Below are positions 38,102 through 49,118 of a stretch of 64,000 nucleotides of DNA, piece after piece. Source of the stretch: Methylophilus sp. 13 (GTDB lineage: Bacteria; Pseudomonadota; Gammaproteobacteria; Burkholderiales; Methylophilaceae); assembly GCF_015354335.1 (NCBI RefSeq), contig NZ_JADKYR010000006.1, forward strand, positions 32,892-96,891, read 5' to 3'. Made by a program: the position numbers and the translations under genes. Position 1 is the stretch's first letter. Each line of letters starts with the position of its first letter. The notes beneath the pieces were generated by a model, which made no database searches, was not told where the DNA came from, and saw nothing but the letters and a program-made list of their open reading frames with translations.

Positions 38102-38539
38102 TTAGCGTTGTTGGATGTAGCGATAGGCGGCGTAGTATCCCTCTGCGCCCAAACCGCAGATGACGGCGGTTGCCAGATCGCTGAAATAAGAATGATGCCG
38201 GAATGACTCACGGGCATGCACATTGGAGAGATGCACTTCAATGAATGGAATGTTCACTGCCGAAAGGGCATCCCTGATGGCAATAGAAGTATGTGTGAAG
38301 GCGGCAGGATTGATAATGATGTAATCCACCCGGTTCACAGACAATGCATGAATTTTCTCTATGATCTCCGCCTCAGAGTTGCTCTGAAAGGATTCAAGAC
38401 GTACCTGATCGGCCCGCGCCAATTCCAGCAGATGCTGGTTGATATCTGCAAGCGTTTGGCTACCGTAGTGCTGTGGCTCACGTGTCCCCAGCATATTCAA
38501 GTTGGGTCCATGTATCACCAGGATGGATTTGGCGCCCAT
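38102..38539 (-). CDS. aroQ: Type II 3-dehydroquinate dehydratase
   Basis: The 145-aa enzyme dehydrates 3-dehydroquinate to 3-dehydroshikimate in the shikimate pathway and forms dodecamers. Motifs are [17 protein letters not shown] with the catalytic Tyr, [24 protein letters not shown] and [11 protein letters not shown]. It is the first gene of the aroQ-accB-accC-prma group. The 38540-38729 region upstream holds no recognised gene. Confidence 0.97.
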   Translation of the reverse strand: MGAKSILVIHGPNLNMLGTREPQHYGSQTLADINQHLLELARADQVRLESFQSNSEAEIIEKIHALSVNRVDYIIINPAAFTHTSIAIRDALSAVNIPFIEVHLSNVHARESFRHHSYFSDLATAVICGLGAEGYYAAYRYIQQR

Positions 38540-38729
38540 TTCAGATGCCTCTCAAAGAGAAAAATACAACCTTCATGGCGTCGAAGTTTGCCGAAGTTAT
38601 TGCATTTTGTCCAGTAAAATTCGCAATTTGGAACAAATGGAAAGTCGCCAAAACGGCAGCAACTGGTACAGATCAGGCGACAAACCTAAGCCATAAGCGG
38701 CCTGTTTGCGCACAGAACTGGGCAGGCAT

Positions 38730-39266
38730 TTAAGGCAAGTTGAGTGCTTTTTGCAGCATTTGGCGATTGACTCTGCCGAAGAAGGTGTGTGTCACTTGGC
38801 CGTTGGCAGAAATCACCACGGTGTAAGGTAATACGCCTTTGGTGTTGCCCAGTTGCTCGGCCAAAGGCATGCCTTCGTTCTCGGCAATTAACAAAGGATA
38901 ACTGACGGGCGTACTCTCCGCGAACTCATGCACAGCGGCTGCCTCGTCAATAGCCAGGCCTAATACTGCAATTTCGGGGTGTTCGGCCGCCAGCGCTGAG
39001 ATTTCGGGCATTTCTTCACGGCAAGGCTCACACCATGTCGCCCAAAAATTCATGATCACAGGCTTGCCTTTAAAGCTTGAAAGCGCATACTCCCTGCCAC
39101 CAGCATCCTGCAAACCGACGCTCCATACCGCGTCAGGTACCATCATCGCCGTTTGAGTAGGGGCAGACGTCATCCATTGATCACGGTGAAGGTAAAGCCA
39201 ACGGAATCCGCTACCGAGAACAACGATCAGTAATATCGTCATGACCAAACGCGCAATATTATGCAT
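38730..39266 (-). CDS. TlpA/ResA-like membrane-anchored thioredoxin
   Basis: The 178-aa protein has an N-terminal membrane anchor (LVMTILLIVVLGSGFRWLY) and a periplasmic thioredoxin fold with the active site WCEPC and the cis-Pro loop VLPYTVVI. Such proteins reduce disulfides, for example during cytochrome c maturation. Its start overlaps the dsbD stop by 8 nt, and DsbD would supply its electrons, which fits the needs of a methylotroph rich in c-type cytochromes. Confidence 0.9.
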   Translation of the reverse strand: MHNIARLVMTILLIVVLGSGFRWLYLHRDQWMTSAPTQTAMMVPDAVWSVGLQDAGGREYALSSFKGKPVIMNFWATWCEPCREEMPEISALAAEHPEIAVLGLAIDEAAAVHEFAESTPVSYPLLIAENEGMPLAEQLGNTKGVLPYTVVISANGQVTHTFFGRVNRQMLQKALNLP

Positions 39267-41070
39267 GTGCAGACTTCTCCATGGCGCTTAAAGGCAATTT
39301 GCGCAAACGGTCAAGAAATTGTGTGGCGTCCTGATAGCCTTTGATCACAGGTTGTAACGGCCGTCCCTGCGCATCAAAAAACACGATCCCTGGCGGCCCG
39401 AACAATTCAAAGCGCTTGAGCAATGCGGCATCTTCCGCCCGGTTTTCGGTCACATCTGCCTGCAACAGCACCACATCTTTGAGCGCAGCCCGCACTTCTG
39501 GCTGGCTAAAGACAAACTGCTCATATTCTTTGCACGAGACACACCAGTCTGCGTAAAAATCCAGCATCACGGGTTTGCCCTGCGCGGCCGCAAGCGCATT
39601 TTCGAGCGCTTGTACACTTTGCACGCGTTTGAATGGCAGTGCTTGCACATCCTTCGCCGAAGCAGACATGACCCCTTGCAAAGGTTGTAGCGGTGAGCGT
39701 GCGCCCGACCAGGCACCCACCAGCAGCGCGGCGCCATAAAGCAGCAACATGACCGCAAATCCCTTGCAAAGACGCGCGGTGCTCCCCGCATCCGCAGGCA
39801 AAGGGTCTATTGCGCGCAGATAAATGGCCGGGACAATACACAAGGCCGCCCATAAAACCAGTTGCGCTGACACAGGCAGCAACGGGCTAACGATCCAGAC
39901 CGAGACAGCCAACATCAACACCCCAAACAAGCGACGAACGACATTCATCCATTCGCCCGCCTTGGGCAAAACCGTACCCGCTGATGCGCCAATCAGCAAT
40001 AACGGTACACCCATGCCCAGCGACAATGAAAACAATGCCACCGCGCCCAGCACCACATCATGCGTCTGGCTGATATAAAGCAGCGCACCCGCCAGCGGCG
40101 CGGCGACACAAGGGCTGATGATCAAGGCAGATATGGCCCCCATCAAGAAATCGCTGGCCAGATGGCCACCCTTGAAACGACTGCTCCAGTTAAAAAAGTA
40201 ATTTTCAACCGCTGACGGCAGTTTGAGCTCGTAAAAGCCGAACATGGAGAATGAGAGCACCACAAAAATCAGGGCACCGATGATCAGGGCGGCAGGCGTT
40301 TGCAGCGCGCTGCTCAAGAGCTGCCCAGAGAGCCCGGCGGCGACGCCAGCCAGGGTATAAGTGAGGCACATGCCCAGCGTGTATGCCAATGACAAGGTAA
40401 ACGCCTTGCCACGCGACACATGGGCATTTTTGCCCACAATAATCCCAGACAAAATAGGAATCATCGGGAACACGCAAGGGGTGAATGCCAGCAACAGGCC
40501 TGCACCAAAAAAGCCAGCCACAATCTGCCACCAGTGGCCAGAGGCCAAAAGCTTGCCAGAAAACTCGTCCTCACTCTCCGCGTTGACGGGCTGTGCACTG
40601 CGAATATTATCCGCCGAGGCAACCGCGTCCAATGCAAGTGATTTGGTTTGTGGCGGATAACACAGGCCTTTTTCACTACAGCCTTGATAGCGTACCTGCA
40701 ACACCTGAGGGGTGGCCCCTGCAAACGTTACCTCGGCCACGGTGTCGTGGTGAAACACCTGCTGTTCGCCAAAATTGGGATCATGCTTGGTTTCACCGGA
40801 TGGCAAGCTGAGCTGTGTCGTGTCGCTGGCCGGTAAGAGTTGTATGCGGTCTCTATATAAATAGTGGCCTGGTGCTACAGTAAACCGGATCTGGGCATGC
40901 GTGGCATCCGTCAATGCCGCATCGACCTTGAATGCCTGATCGACAGGCAAAAAATCTTCGCTGCTATCTTCAGTGAATAGTTTTGAGAATTGTGACGCCG
41001 CGTGCACAGGCAACACCATCACGCATAACATGACCAGCACCCATGCTACTTTAAACCCATTTTTGATCAA
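39259..41070 (-). CDS. dsbD: Thiol:disulfide interchange protein DsbD
   Basis: The 603-aa protein carries electrons from cytoplasmic thioredoxin to the periplasm. A signal peptide is followed by an N-terminal beta domain with the redox pair CSEKGLCYPP, a transmembrane domain of eight helices with membrane Cys residues (TPCVFPM and SPCVAAP), and a C-terminal thioredoxin domain with WCVSC. The domain order and length are those of DsbD. It is followed by the TlpA-like gene (8-nt overlap) and preceded by cutA (4 bp gap). Confidence 0.96.
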   Translation of the reverse strand: MIKNGFKVAWVLVMLCVMVLPVHAASQFSKLFTEDSSEDFLPVDQAFKVDAALTDATHAQIRFTVAPGHYLYRDRIQLLPASDTTQLSLPSGETKHDPNFGEQQVFHHDTVAEVTFAGATPQVLQVRYQGCSEKGLCYPPQTKSLALDAVASADNIRSAQPVNAESEDEFSGKLLASGHWWQIVAGFFGAGLLLAFTPCVFPMIPILSGIIVGKNAHVSRGKAFTLSLAYTLGMCLTYTLAGVAAGLSGQLLSSALQTPAALIIGALIFVVLSFSMFGFYELKLPSAVENYFFNWSSRFKGGHLASDFLMGAISALIISPCVAAPLAGALLYISQTHDVVLGAVALFSLSLGMGVPLLLIGASAGTVLPKAGEWMNVVRRLFGVLMLAVSVWIVSPLLPVSAQLVLWAALCIVPAIYLRAIDPLPADAGSTARLCKGFAVMLLLYGAALLVGAWSGARSPLQPLQGVMSASAKDVQALPFKRVQSVQALENALAAAQGKPVMLDFYADWCVSCKEYEQFVFSQPEVRAALKDVVLLQADVTENRAEDAALLKRFELFGPPGIVFFDAQGRPLQPVIKGYQDATQFLDRLRKLPLSAMEKSAHA

Positions 41071-41074
41071 CGCT

Positions 41075-41425
41075 TCACTCCTGCATCCCTGTCTCGGCCG
41101 CCACCCATGCCAAATATTCCGGCAAACCCTCGCTCACATGGATGCCTACAATCTCTGGAAGTTCATAAGGATGCAGCATTCTAAGCCTGGCCGCACAGGC
41201 GGCATACCCCTGCCGCGTGGTTTTAATGCTCAGGGCGATTTCTTCCGCTTGCTCAATCTGCCCTTGCCAGCGATAAATAGAGGTAACCGGACTTGAAATA
41301 TTGACGCATGCCGCCAACTTGTCTGTAAGCAACGTCTGCGCGATATGCTCGGCACATGCCTTGTTCGGCACATGCGTAAACACGATTATAATTTCCTCTT
41401 TTGGCGTCATCGCGCGCTGACTCAC
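41075..41425 (-). CDS. cutA: CutA1 divalent-ion tolerance protein
   Basis: The 116-aa protein belongs to the CutA1 family, very stable trimers with a ferredoxin-like fold linked to copper tolerance and, in some organisms, signalling. Motifs are VNISSPVTSIYRWQGQIEQAEE (in part), IKTTRQGYAACAARLRMLHPYELPEI (in part). The start is a GTG at 41425; ATG at 41410 (MTPKEE) is an alternative. It is divergent from fxsA with only 15-30 bp between the starts, so the promoters overlap coding sequence. Confidence 0.92.
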   Translation of the reverse strand: MSQRAMTPKEEIIIVFTHVPNKACAEHIAQTLLTDKLAACVNISSPVTSIYRWQGQIEQAEEIALSIKTTRQGYAACAARLRMLHPYELPEIVGIHVSEGLPEYLAWVAAETGMQE

Positions 41426-41440
41426 AGACAGGATTCTGAC

Positions 41441-41896
41441 ATGCGTTTTCTCATCCTTGCTATTCTACTGGCTTTTCCGTTTCTGGAGATAGCGGTCCTG
41501 ATCGAACTCAGTCAGCGCTATGGCTGGTGGGTCTTGGTCTACTTGATCATGATCGGCTACCTGGGCCTCAAGCTGATTCGTGGTGAAAAAGACCTGATCG
41601 CGTCACGCTTGTTTCAGCAAATGACGGCCGGTGGCAACCCGGTAGCCGCCATCTTTTCCACTGCCAGAAACTTGCTGGCCGGAGTATTACTCCTGATTCC
41701 GGGCGTCATTAGCGATGTCATTGCCGTGATTCTGTTACTGATTCCAACCAACAACCCAAACGTCAGCGGGCAGCATCAACAACCCCATGCACGCTACCGT
41801 CACAGCGCGAATGACGAGGTGATTGAGGGGGAATTTACCGAAGTCCCTGACAGCAAACCGGTAGATAATGTCGTGCATCTCCCGCGCAAAGATTAA
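41441..41896 (+). CDS. fxsA: FxsA-family membrane protein
   Basis: The 151-aa protein begins MRFLILAILLAFPFLEIAVL and has three to four hydrophobic segments in the first 110 residues followed by a charged cytoplasmic tail. FxsA of E. coli is known for suppressing F-exclusion of phage T7 when abundant; its native role is unclear. The start at 41441 was chosen because the membrane segment begins there; the longer frame runs through the cutA start region. Confidence 0.88.
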   Translation: MRFLILAILLAFPFLEIAVLIELSQRYGWWVLVYLIMIGYLGLKLIRGEKDLIASRLFQQMTAGGNPVAAIFSTARNLLAGVLLLIPGVISDVIAVILLLIPTNNPNVSGQHQQPHARYRHSANDEVIEGEFTEVPDSKPVDNVVHLPRKD

Positions 41897-41916
41897 CGCT
41901 TGGAAAATATCGTCTT

Positions 41917-42927
41917 ATGAACCGTGTCCTGATTGAAAACAGTGGCCATACCTTTGATGTCCGCCCCAGCCAAACCGTGCTCGAAGCCGCCATAGAAGCG
42001 GGTATCAACTTACCCTATGGCTGCCGTAATGGCGCTTGCGGCGCCTGCAAAGGCAAGGTGCTGACCGGCAAAGTCATGCATGATGATTACCAAGGCAACG
42101 CCTTGACCGATGCCGAGCTTGCAGCTGGCATGGCTTTGTTTTGCTGTGCCAGACCCCTTGAAGACCTGGTCATTGAATGTCGCCAGATCGATATGGTGCA
42201 AGGCATCAAACCGCGTATTTTGCCGGTACGCATTCAACACAAACAGCAGTTCGGCGACGATGTAATGGTCTTGCACCTGCAATTACCTGCCACTGAACAA
42301 CTGACCTTTATGGCTGGACAATACATCGAATTTTTACTCAAGGATGGCCGCCGCCGGGCTTTCTCCATCGCCAATGCGCCACATGAAAAAGGGTTTATTG
42401 AATTGCATATCCGTAAAATTGCTGGCGGGTATTTTACCGAGCAAGTGTTCAATGACATGCCGCTTAAAACCATATTGCGTATGGAAGCGCCTCTCGGCAG
42501 TTTTTTCCTGCGAGAGCAAAACCAAAAACCCATCATTATGGTGGCGGGTGGTACGGGGTTTGCACCGGTCAAAGGCATGATAGAACACATGATTTTCAAT
42601 CAGATCCAGCGCCCCGTTTACCTCTACCGCGGCGCGAGACGAACCGGCGACTTATATATGGATGACCTCTGCCAGCGCTGGACACAGTTTATGCCTAACA
42701 TTCAGTATATCCCCGTCATTTCTGACGGTCACGACGACGATGGCTGGCAAGGCCGCCGTGGCCTGGTGCATCAAGCCGTATTGGAAGATCACGCAGACTT
42801 AAGTGGATTCGAAGTCTACGCTTGCGGCGCACCTGGCATGGTGGATATTGCGAAAGAAACTTTTGTAAAGCAAGGGTTACCAGAGGAAGAGTTTTATAGT
42901 GATGCGTTTACGTTTGCGCCTAAATAA
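41917..42927 (+). CDS. Plant-type ferredoxin/FAD/NAD(P)H reductase, CDP-6-deoxyglucoseen-reductase-like
   Basis: The 336-aa protein has an N-terminal plant-type [2Fe-2S] domain with ligands C36, C41, C44 and C76 (CRNGACGACKGKV), then an FNR module with RRAFSIA for FAD, GTGFAPVKGMIE for NAD(P)H and EVYACGAP at the end. Family members pass electrons to oxygenases or deoxysugar dehydratases; in betaproteobacteria a copy of this gene near fxsA is common and the partner is unknown. It shares the reductase fold with the island reductase at 8.0 kb, where a Rieske domain replaces the ferredoxin domain. Confidence 0.87.
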   Translation: MNRVLIENSGHTFDVRPSQTVLEAAIEAGINLPYGCRNGACGACKGKVLTGKVMHDDYQGNALTDAELAAGMALFCCARPLEDLVIECRQIDMVQGIKPRILPVRIQHKQQFGDDVMVLHLQLPATEQLTFMAGQYIEFLLKDGRRRAFSIANAPHEKGFIELHIRKIAGGYFTEQVFNDMPLKTILRMEAPLGSFFLREQNQKPIIMVAGGTGFAPVKGMIEHMIFNQIQRPVYLYRGARRTGDLYMDDLCQRWTQFMPNIQYIPVISDGHDDDGWQGRRGLVHQAVLEDHADLSGFEVYACGAPGMVDIAKETFVKQGLPEEEFYSDAFTFAPK

Positions 42928-43040
42928 GCAATCTCTATAGTTTTTTATTCGTTTGCGGCAACGGCGATTAGTAAAGCGCACTTCATCGAGAAGAATACTT
43001 GCATCAATTATCTAAGGTTTATTTCGCCGGTAAGCGAAAC

Positions 43041-43418
43041 CTACTGCTGATGGTTGCCGGAAGATCGCAAATGTACGATAAATGTTTCCACATCATCTGG
43101 CGGGTAAATTCCCACATTTTTTCGGACTTGATAAAGCAAATCACTTAGCAATTTATCATGTTCATCTAACGGTAAGTCCTTACTTAATGTAATGGCTTCA
43201 ACAAATTTATAGAGTTCATTAAGCACCAATTGAGGAGCAAATAACATTAAATTATTCACCGCCTTCGAAAACTTTTTCTGGTTTTAATGTGTATGCTCGC
43301 CATTAACCACCCCAATCAAACTATCCACAAATGCTTTGTAATAAGCTAGTTTTTCTTTACGCCACTCAGCTTCTCGCTCTTTTTTCTTAGTAATCCAGAA
43401 TTTGAGCAAAAATCGCAC
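43041..43418 (-). pseudogene. Conserved small hypothetical gene interrupted by one in-frame stop
   Basis: From a GTG at 43418 the minus strand reads VRFLLKFWITKKKEREAEWR and continues to GEHTH, meets TAA at 43286-43284, and then goes on in the same frame with NQKKFSKAVNNLMLFAPQLV to a stop at 43041. Without the TAA it would be a 125-aa protein with a basic N-terminus and a helical body; related proteins, as I recall them, have Glu or a similar residue at this point, so a single GAA to TAA change would explain it. The downstream half (72 aa from a GTG at 43259) could still be made. The gene lies 6 bp from the hemB stop. Function of the family is unknown. Confidence 0.65.
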
Positions 43419-43424
43419 TCATCG

Positions 43425-44450
<1,026 letters not shown>

Positions 44451-44539
44451 TCAAATTGCTTGTGCTTTCAATCATTGCGCCTGATTTGGATACGCTCATG
44501 CAGGGCATACCTTTGCACTCACGCTATTTAAAACTTCTC

Positions 44540-45328
44540 CTAACCAAAGACCCTGGCGAGTTCTGCACCTGGATCCTCTTGCCGCATAAATGCTTCGCCG
44601 ACCAAAAAGCCATTCACATGATGGCTGCGCATCAAAGCCACATCCTCTGGTGTGAAGATGCCAGACTCTGTGACGACGAAACGGTCTTCCGGCATGTTCT
44701 CGAGCAGGTCGAGCGTGGTTTGCAAGGTGACATCGAACGTGCGCAAATTGCGGTTGTTGATTCCCAGTAGCGGCGTTTCCAGTTGCAGCGCGAGTTCAAG
44801 CTCATCCGCGTCATGGACTTCGACGAGTACCGCCATGCCCAGATTGTGGGCCGTCAGCTCCAGTTCCTGCATTTGTGACAGTTCGAGAGCTGCCACGATG
44901 AGCAACACGCAGTCAGCGCCCATGGCTCGGGCTTCGTAAATCTGATAAGGATCTATCATGAAATCCTTGCGCAACACGGGCAATTTGCAGGCAGCGCGCG
45001 CTTGCTGAAGGTAGGCAGCAGATCCCTGAAAATATTGCTCGTCAGTCAGTACCGACAAACAGGCCGCGCCGCCTTTTTCATAGCTTTTAGCAATGGCGGC
45101 CGGATTAAAGTCAGCACGGATAATGCCTTTGGACGGGCTGGCTTTTTTAATTTCAGCAATCACGGCCGGTTTATCTGCATCCACCTTTTTAACAATATTG
45201 CCGATAAAGTCACGGCAATCCGGCTGACTCAGCGCTTCCTCACGCATCGCATCCAATGACTTGCTGGCTTGCGCTTTGCTGATTTCTTCACGTTTGGTCG
45301 CTAAAATTTTATTTAAAATATCCGACAT
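44540..45328 (-). CDS. trpC: Indole-3-glycerol phosphate synthase
   Basis: The 262-aa TIM-barrel enzyme makes indole-3-glycerol phosphate in tryptophan synthesis. It has [42 protein letters not shown] (in part), [14 protein letters not shown] and the C-terminal [12 protein letters not shown]. The start at 45328 ([15 protein letters not shown]) matches the family; the longer frame does not. It is separated from trpD by a DUF3465 lipoprotein gene, an unusual insertion in the trp cluster. Confidence 0.97.
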   Translation of the reverse strand: MSDILNKILATKREEISKAQASKSLDAMREEALSQPDCRDFIGNIVKKVDADKPAVIAEIKKASPSKGIIRADFNPAAIAKSYEKGGAACLSVLTDEQYFQGSAAYLQQARAACKLPVLRKDFMIDPYQIYEARAMGADCVLLIVAALELSQMQELELTAHNLGMAVLVEVHDADELELALQLETPLLGINNRNLRTFDVTLQTTLDLLENMPEDRFVVTESGIFTPEDVALMRSHHVNGFLVGEAFMRQEDPGAELARVFG

Positions 45329-45344
45329 AATCTGCTCGCATGCC

Positions 45345-45833
45345 TTATTCGTAAGTGTGATTTTGATGTTTAATCCAGCCATGCTGGTGGCCCTGCGGAT
45401 CATGATGCGTCCAGTGCATAATGCCGCCTTTGGGGTTATAAATATATTCGCCTTTAAAACTGATCTGATCCCCTATGTTCAGGCTTTCTACCCTGGGCGC
45501 GAGGTCAATATTATGCGCAAATAATAATGTTTGCTCTGGCGGCACGCTCACCAGAAACCGCTGGTGCCTGGCACCTTGAGTGTCATCGGGCAACAGCTTC
45601 TTCACCGTGCCGCTGCCTTCGAGCCAGACATGACTTTGCTTTTGGGCAAATGCCTGCTTAAGCGCCGCATTCTCTTCAGTGACGAGTCCTGCCGAGAGCG
45701 GTTGCAGGTGTACAGACTGCACCTGCGATTTCACCTCTAGCGCAGACTGTGGCTGATTCAGCGGATTGGATTGCTCTGCTTGCTGGCAGGCGGCCAGCAG
45801 GCAGAATATTGCAATCAGCGCCCCTTGTTTCAT
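45345..45833 (-). CDS. DUF3465 lipoprotein inside the trp cluster
   Basis: The 162-aa protein has a signal peptide with a lipobox (FCLLAAC, Cys at residue 16), so it should be a lipoprotein. The C-terminal half contains an OB-like region with [38 protein letters not shown] and HTHHDP-like His-rich end ([19 protein letters not shown]), the marks of DUF3465. The function is unknown. Its ATG overlaps the trpD stop (ATGA), so it is translationally coupled to trpD, and trpC begins 17 bp after its stop. Confidence 0.8.
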   Translation of the reverse strand: MKQGALIAIFCLLAACQQAEQSNPLNQPQSALEVKSQVQSVHLQPLSAGLVTEENAALKQAFAQKQSHVWLEGSGTVKKLLPDDTQGARHQRFLVSVPPEQTLLFAHNIDLAPRVESLNIGDQISFKGEYIYNPKGGIMHWTHHDPQGHQHGWIKHQNHTYE

Positions 45834-46855
45834 GCTGCCTGACTCAAGGCCTTCAATTGTTGCAGTTTACGCAACGCTGCGCCTGAATCAATCGATTGCG
45901 CGGCTTGCGCAATGCCTGATGGCAACCCGCTTGCTAGGCCAGACACATAAATCGCCGCCCCGGCATTGAGCAAGACGATATCGCGGGCAGGGCCTTTTTC
46001 GCCAGAGAGCAGGCCTAAGATAATGTCACTCGAATGCTGCGCACTTTCCACATGGATGCTGTTCACATCATGCACGGGCATGCCAAACTGGGTAGGGTTT
46101 AAAGTGTATTGACTCACCTGGCCATGCTTGAGCTCGGCCACATAAGTATCCGCTGAAAAAGAAATTTCATCCATTTCATCCGCACTGTGCACCACCATGA
46201 CATGCTCGCTGCCGAGCTTTTGCAAGGTTTGCGCCAGCAAAGGCACCAGGTCACGGTGAAAAACCCCCATCACCTGACGCTTGGCGCCGGCCGGATTGGT
46301 CATGGGGCCTAACAGGTTGAACATGGTGCGCACGCCCAGCTCACGGCGCACCGGTGCGGCGTATTTCATGGCCGCATGGTGGTTAGGCGCAAACATAAAG
46401 CCGATTCCGGCCTCGTTCACGCAGCGCGCCACTTGCTCAGCCGTTAAGCCAATGTTGACGCCCAGTGCTTCCAGCACATCGGCAGAACCGCTCTTGGACG
46501 AAGCGGCCCGGCCACCATGCTTGGCGATTTTGGCGCCGGCGCCGGCCGCCACAAACGCGGATGCGGTAGACACATTAAAGGCTTTGTTGGGCGCGCCGCC
46601 GGTGCCGCAGGTGTCAATTAAATGCGTAGAATCGGTAATTTCTACCTTGCTGGACAGGTCGCGCATCACCTGTGCAGCAGCGGCGATTTCGGTGACGGTT
46701 TCACCCTTGACGCGCAGGGCCGACAAAAAGCCGGCAATCTGGATTTGGGTAAACTCGCCGCTCATGATCTGCTGCATGATTTCCAGCATTTCTTCATGTG
46801 TGAAATCTGTATGGTCAATCAGGCGCTGTAAGGCGATTTTAGGTGTGATGGCCAT
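45830..46855 (-). CDS. trpD: Anthranilate phosphoribosyltransferase
   Basis: The 341-aa enzyme adds phosphoribose to anthranilate. It has the PRPP-binding CGTGGAPNKAFNVST region, KHGGRAASSKSGSADVLEALG and HHAAMKYAAPVRRELGVRT. The start ATG at 46855 shares a base with the trpG stop (TGATG), indicating coupled translation; a TTG at 46858 is unlikely. Followed by a DUF3465 gene through an ATGA overlap. Confidence 0.97.
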   Translation of the reverse strand: MAITPKIALQRLIDHTDFTHEEMLEIMQQIMSGEFTQIQIAGFLSALRVKGETVTEIAAAAQVMRDLSSKVEITDSTHLIDTCGTGGAPNKAFNVSTASAFVAAGAGAKIAKHGGRAASSKSGSADVLEALGVNIGLTAEQVARCVNEAGIGFMFAPNHHAAMKYAAPVRRELGVRTMFNLLGPMTNPAGAKRQVMGVFHRDLVPLLAQTLQKLGSEHVMVVHSADEMDEISFSADTYVAELKHGQVSQYTLNPTQFGMPVHDVNSIHVESAQHSSDIILGLLSGEKGPARDIVLLNAGAAIYVSGLASGLPSGIAQAAQSIDSGAALRKLQQLKALSQAA

Positions 46856-47421
46856 CAATAGCCTTTCAGGAAGTTATCCAGCAACTCATGTCCGTATTCG
46901 GTCAGAATAGACTCGGGGTGAAATTGCACGCCTTCCACGGCCAGTGTTTTATGCTTGACGCCCATGATCTCGCCATCTTCGGTCCAGGCCGTAATCTCCA
47001 GGCAATCCGGAATAGTTTCGCGCTCGATGACCAGCGAATGGTAACGCGTCGCGGTATAGGGATTAGGCAGGTTTCTGAACACACCGGTATTAGTATGGTG
47101 GATCAATGAGGTTTTGCCGTGCATCAGGGTTTTCGCCTTGATGATGTTGCCGCCAAACGCCTGGCCTATGCTCTGGTGACCCAAACAGACGCCCAGCAAA
47201 GGAATCTTGCCGGCAAACTCATGAATCAGTGGCACAGAAATCCCGGCTTCATTGGGCGTACAAGGCCCTGGGGAAATCACGATTTTTTCTGGCTGCATGG
47301 CTTTGATTTGCGCCAGTGTGATTTCGTCATTGCGGTGCACATGCACATCTTGCCCCAGCTCGCCAAAATACTGCACGAGGTTATAGGTAAAAGAGTCGTA
47401 GTTATCAATCATCAACAACAT
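46855..47421 (-). CDS. trpG: Anthranilate synthase, glutamine amidotransferase component
   Basis: The 188-aa class I glutamine amidotransferase gives ammonia to TrpE. The catalytic Cys lies in [17 protein letters not shown], the His-Glu pair in [13 protein letters not shown], and [11 protein letters not shown] forms the oxyanion strand region. The start at 47421 ([14 protein letters not shown]) lies 1 bp after the trpE stop. Similar proteins double as PabA for folate synthesis, which is possible here. Confidence 0.97.
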   Translation of the reverse strand: MLLMIDNYDSFTYNLVQYFGELGQDVHVHRNDEITLAQIKAMQPEKIVISPGPCTPNEAGISVPLIHEFAGKIPLLGVCLGHQSIGQAFGGNIIKAKTLMHGKTSLIHHTNTGVFRNLPNPYTATRYHSLVIERETIPDCLEITAWTEDGEIMGVKHKTLAVEGVQFHPESILTEYGHELLDNFLKGY

Positions 47422-47422
47422 A

Positions 47423-48940
47423 TCAGGCTCCTTTTCCTGCATGGGTTTGAACATTGGCGGCCTGGCTATCCAAGCCTGCCTGCACCAGTTCGGCGGCGCG
47501 GATGACGGCTTTGGCCTTGTTTTGGGTTTCTTCCCATTCGCTTTGCGGCACCGAGTCGGCCACAATGCCGGCGCCCGCCTGCACATAGAGTTTTTTGTTT
47601 TTGATCACGGCAGTACGGATCGCAATCGCGACATCCATGTCGCCATTAAAGCCTAAATAGCCGACGGCCCCGGCATAAATACCACGTTTGGAAGGCTCCA
47701 GTTCTTCAATGATTTCCATGGCGCGCACTTTAGGGGCACCAGACACGGTCCCGGCAGGGAAAGTCGCTTTAAGCACGTCAATCGCATCCAAGCCTGGCTT
47801 GAGCTGACCTTCAACATTGCTGACGATATGCATGACGTGTGAATAACGCTCTATCGTCATGTTGTCGGTGACTTTCACAGTACCCGTGAGCGCGACGCGA
47901 CCCACATCATTGCGGCCCAGATCCATCAACTGCACATGCTCGGCACGCTCTTTAGGGTCAGCCAGCAGCTCGGCTTCTAGGGCCAGGTCATGATCACGGT
48001 TTTTACCGCGTGGGCGTGTCCCGGCAATCGGCCGTGAAGTCACGGTGGTCTCTTCCAGACGCACCAGGATTTCTGGTGAAGCACCGACCACATGGTGATC
48101 ATCCATATCATAATAGAACATATATGGGGAGGGATTGAGGCTACGCAAAGCGCGGTACAAGCTCAATGGTGACGCGTCAAAGTCTTGCGACATCCGCTGG
48201 CTCAATACCACCTGCATGATGTCACCTTCTAAAATATATTGCTGTGCTTTTTTGACTGCCGCTTTGAAGTTGTCTTCACCAAACTCAGAAATAGCCGCTG
48301 TTTTAGCGCTGGGCAATGCAGCAGGAATCTCTACGCTACACCGTAACTTCCCGACCAAGGTGTGCATGCGTGCGCATGCAGTTTCATAGGCATTGGCTTT
48401 AGCCGGGTCAGCATACACGATGAAATACAGTTTGCCGGAGAGGTTATCCACCACGGCAATTTCTTCTGACACCATCAACAATATATCTGGCGTACCAATC
48501 ACATCTGGCTTTTTCTGCTTACCCAGACGTTTTTCAATGTATTGAATAGTCTCATAGCCAAAATAGCCAGCCAGGCCACCGGTAAAGCGCGGCAAACCAT
48601 CGTAAGGCGGCGTTTTAAAGCGCGCCTGATAGGCCTTGATAAAGTCCAGCGGATTTTGATCGCTATGCGATTCAATGACTTGATGATCCTGAATCACCTG
48701 CAAATGCTGTTCACGCACCACAATTCGCGTGGTGGCAGGCAGGCCTATGATCGAATAACGGCCAAAGCGCTCACCGCCTTGTACGCTTTCAAGCAGATAG
48801 GAATAAGGTTGATTGGCCAGTTTAAGATACAGTGATAAGGGCGTATCCAGATCGGCAAAGGTTTCTAGCACCAGCGGAATACGGTTGTAGCCTTGCGCCG
48901 CCAGCGCGTCGAATTCGGTCTTGCTTAATGTGCTTAACAT
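47423..48940 (-). CDS. trpE: Anthranilate synthase component I
   Basis: The 505-aa enzyme converts chorismate to anthranilate. The N-terminal regulatory part contains [18 protein letters not shown] with the Ser/tryptophan-feedback element, and the C-terminal chorismate-binding domain has the motifs [30 protein letters not shown] and [17 protein letters not shown]. The start at 48940 ([17 protein letters not shown]) is family-like. The 178-bp gap to gph upstream holds a weak hairpin (GCAGGTG/CACCTGC at about 48990) without a T run or a Trp-rich leader, so no attenuator was called. Confidence 0.97.
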   Translation of the reverse strand: MLSTLSKTEFDALAAQGYNRIPLVLETFADLDTPLSLYLKLANQPYSYLLESVQGGERFGRYSIIGLPATTRIVVREQHLQVIQDHQVIESHSDQNPLDFIKAYQARFKTPPYDGLPRFTGGLAGYFGYETIQYIEKRLGKQKKPDVIGTPDILLMVSEEIAVVDNLSGKLYFIVYADPAKANAYETACARMHTLVGKLRCSVEIPAALPSAKTAAISEFGEDNFKAAVKKAQQYILEGDIMQVVLSQRMSQDFDASPLSLYRALRSLNPSPYMFYYDMDDHHVVGASPEILVRLEETTVTSRPIAGTRPRGKNRDHDLALEAELLADPKERAEHVQLMDLGRNDVGRVALTGTVKVTDNMTIERYSHVMHIVSNVEGQLKPGLDAIDVLKATFPAGTVSGAPKVRAMEIIEELEPSKRGIYAGAVGYLGFNGDMDVAIAIRTAVIKNKKLYVQAGAGIVADSVPQSEWEETQNKAKAVIRAAELVQAGLDSQAANVQTHAGKGA

Positions 48941-49118
48941 GATGCTTTTTTCCAGTTTGATTCGTAGAGTGCCGTGCAAACAATCACAGCAGGTGGGTGC
49001 AAATGGCGCGCACCTGCGCGTGGGGCAGGACTAGCCCCGCCACGAACGACGCCAGCTTAATACTGGCCAACTGGAAGAATGATGAGCACAAAACATCATG
49101 GTAATTAAGGTCTGTTTT

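Noticed and set aside
48941..49118. trp attenuator upstream of trpE
   Set aside because: There is a weak hairpin near 48990, but no leader peptide with tandem Trp codons and no T run on the minus strand was found.
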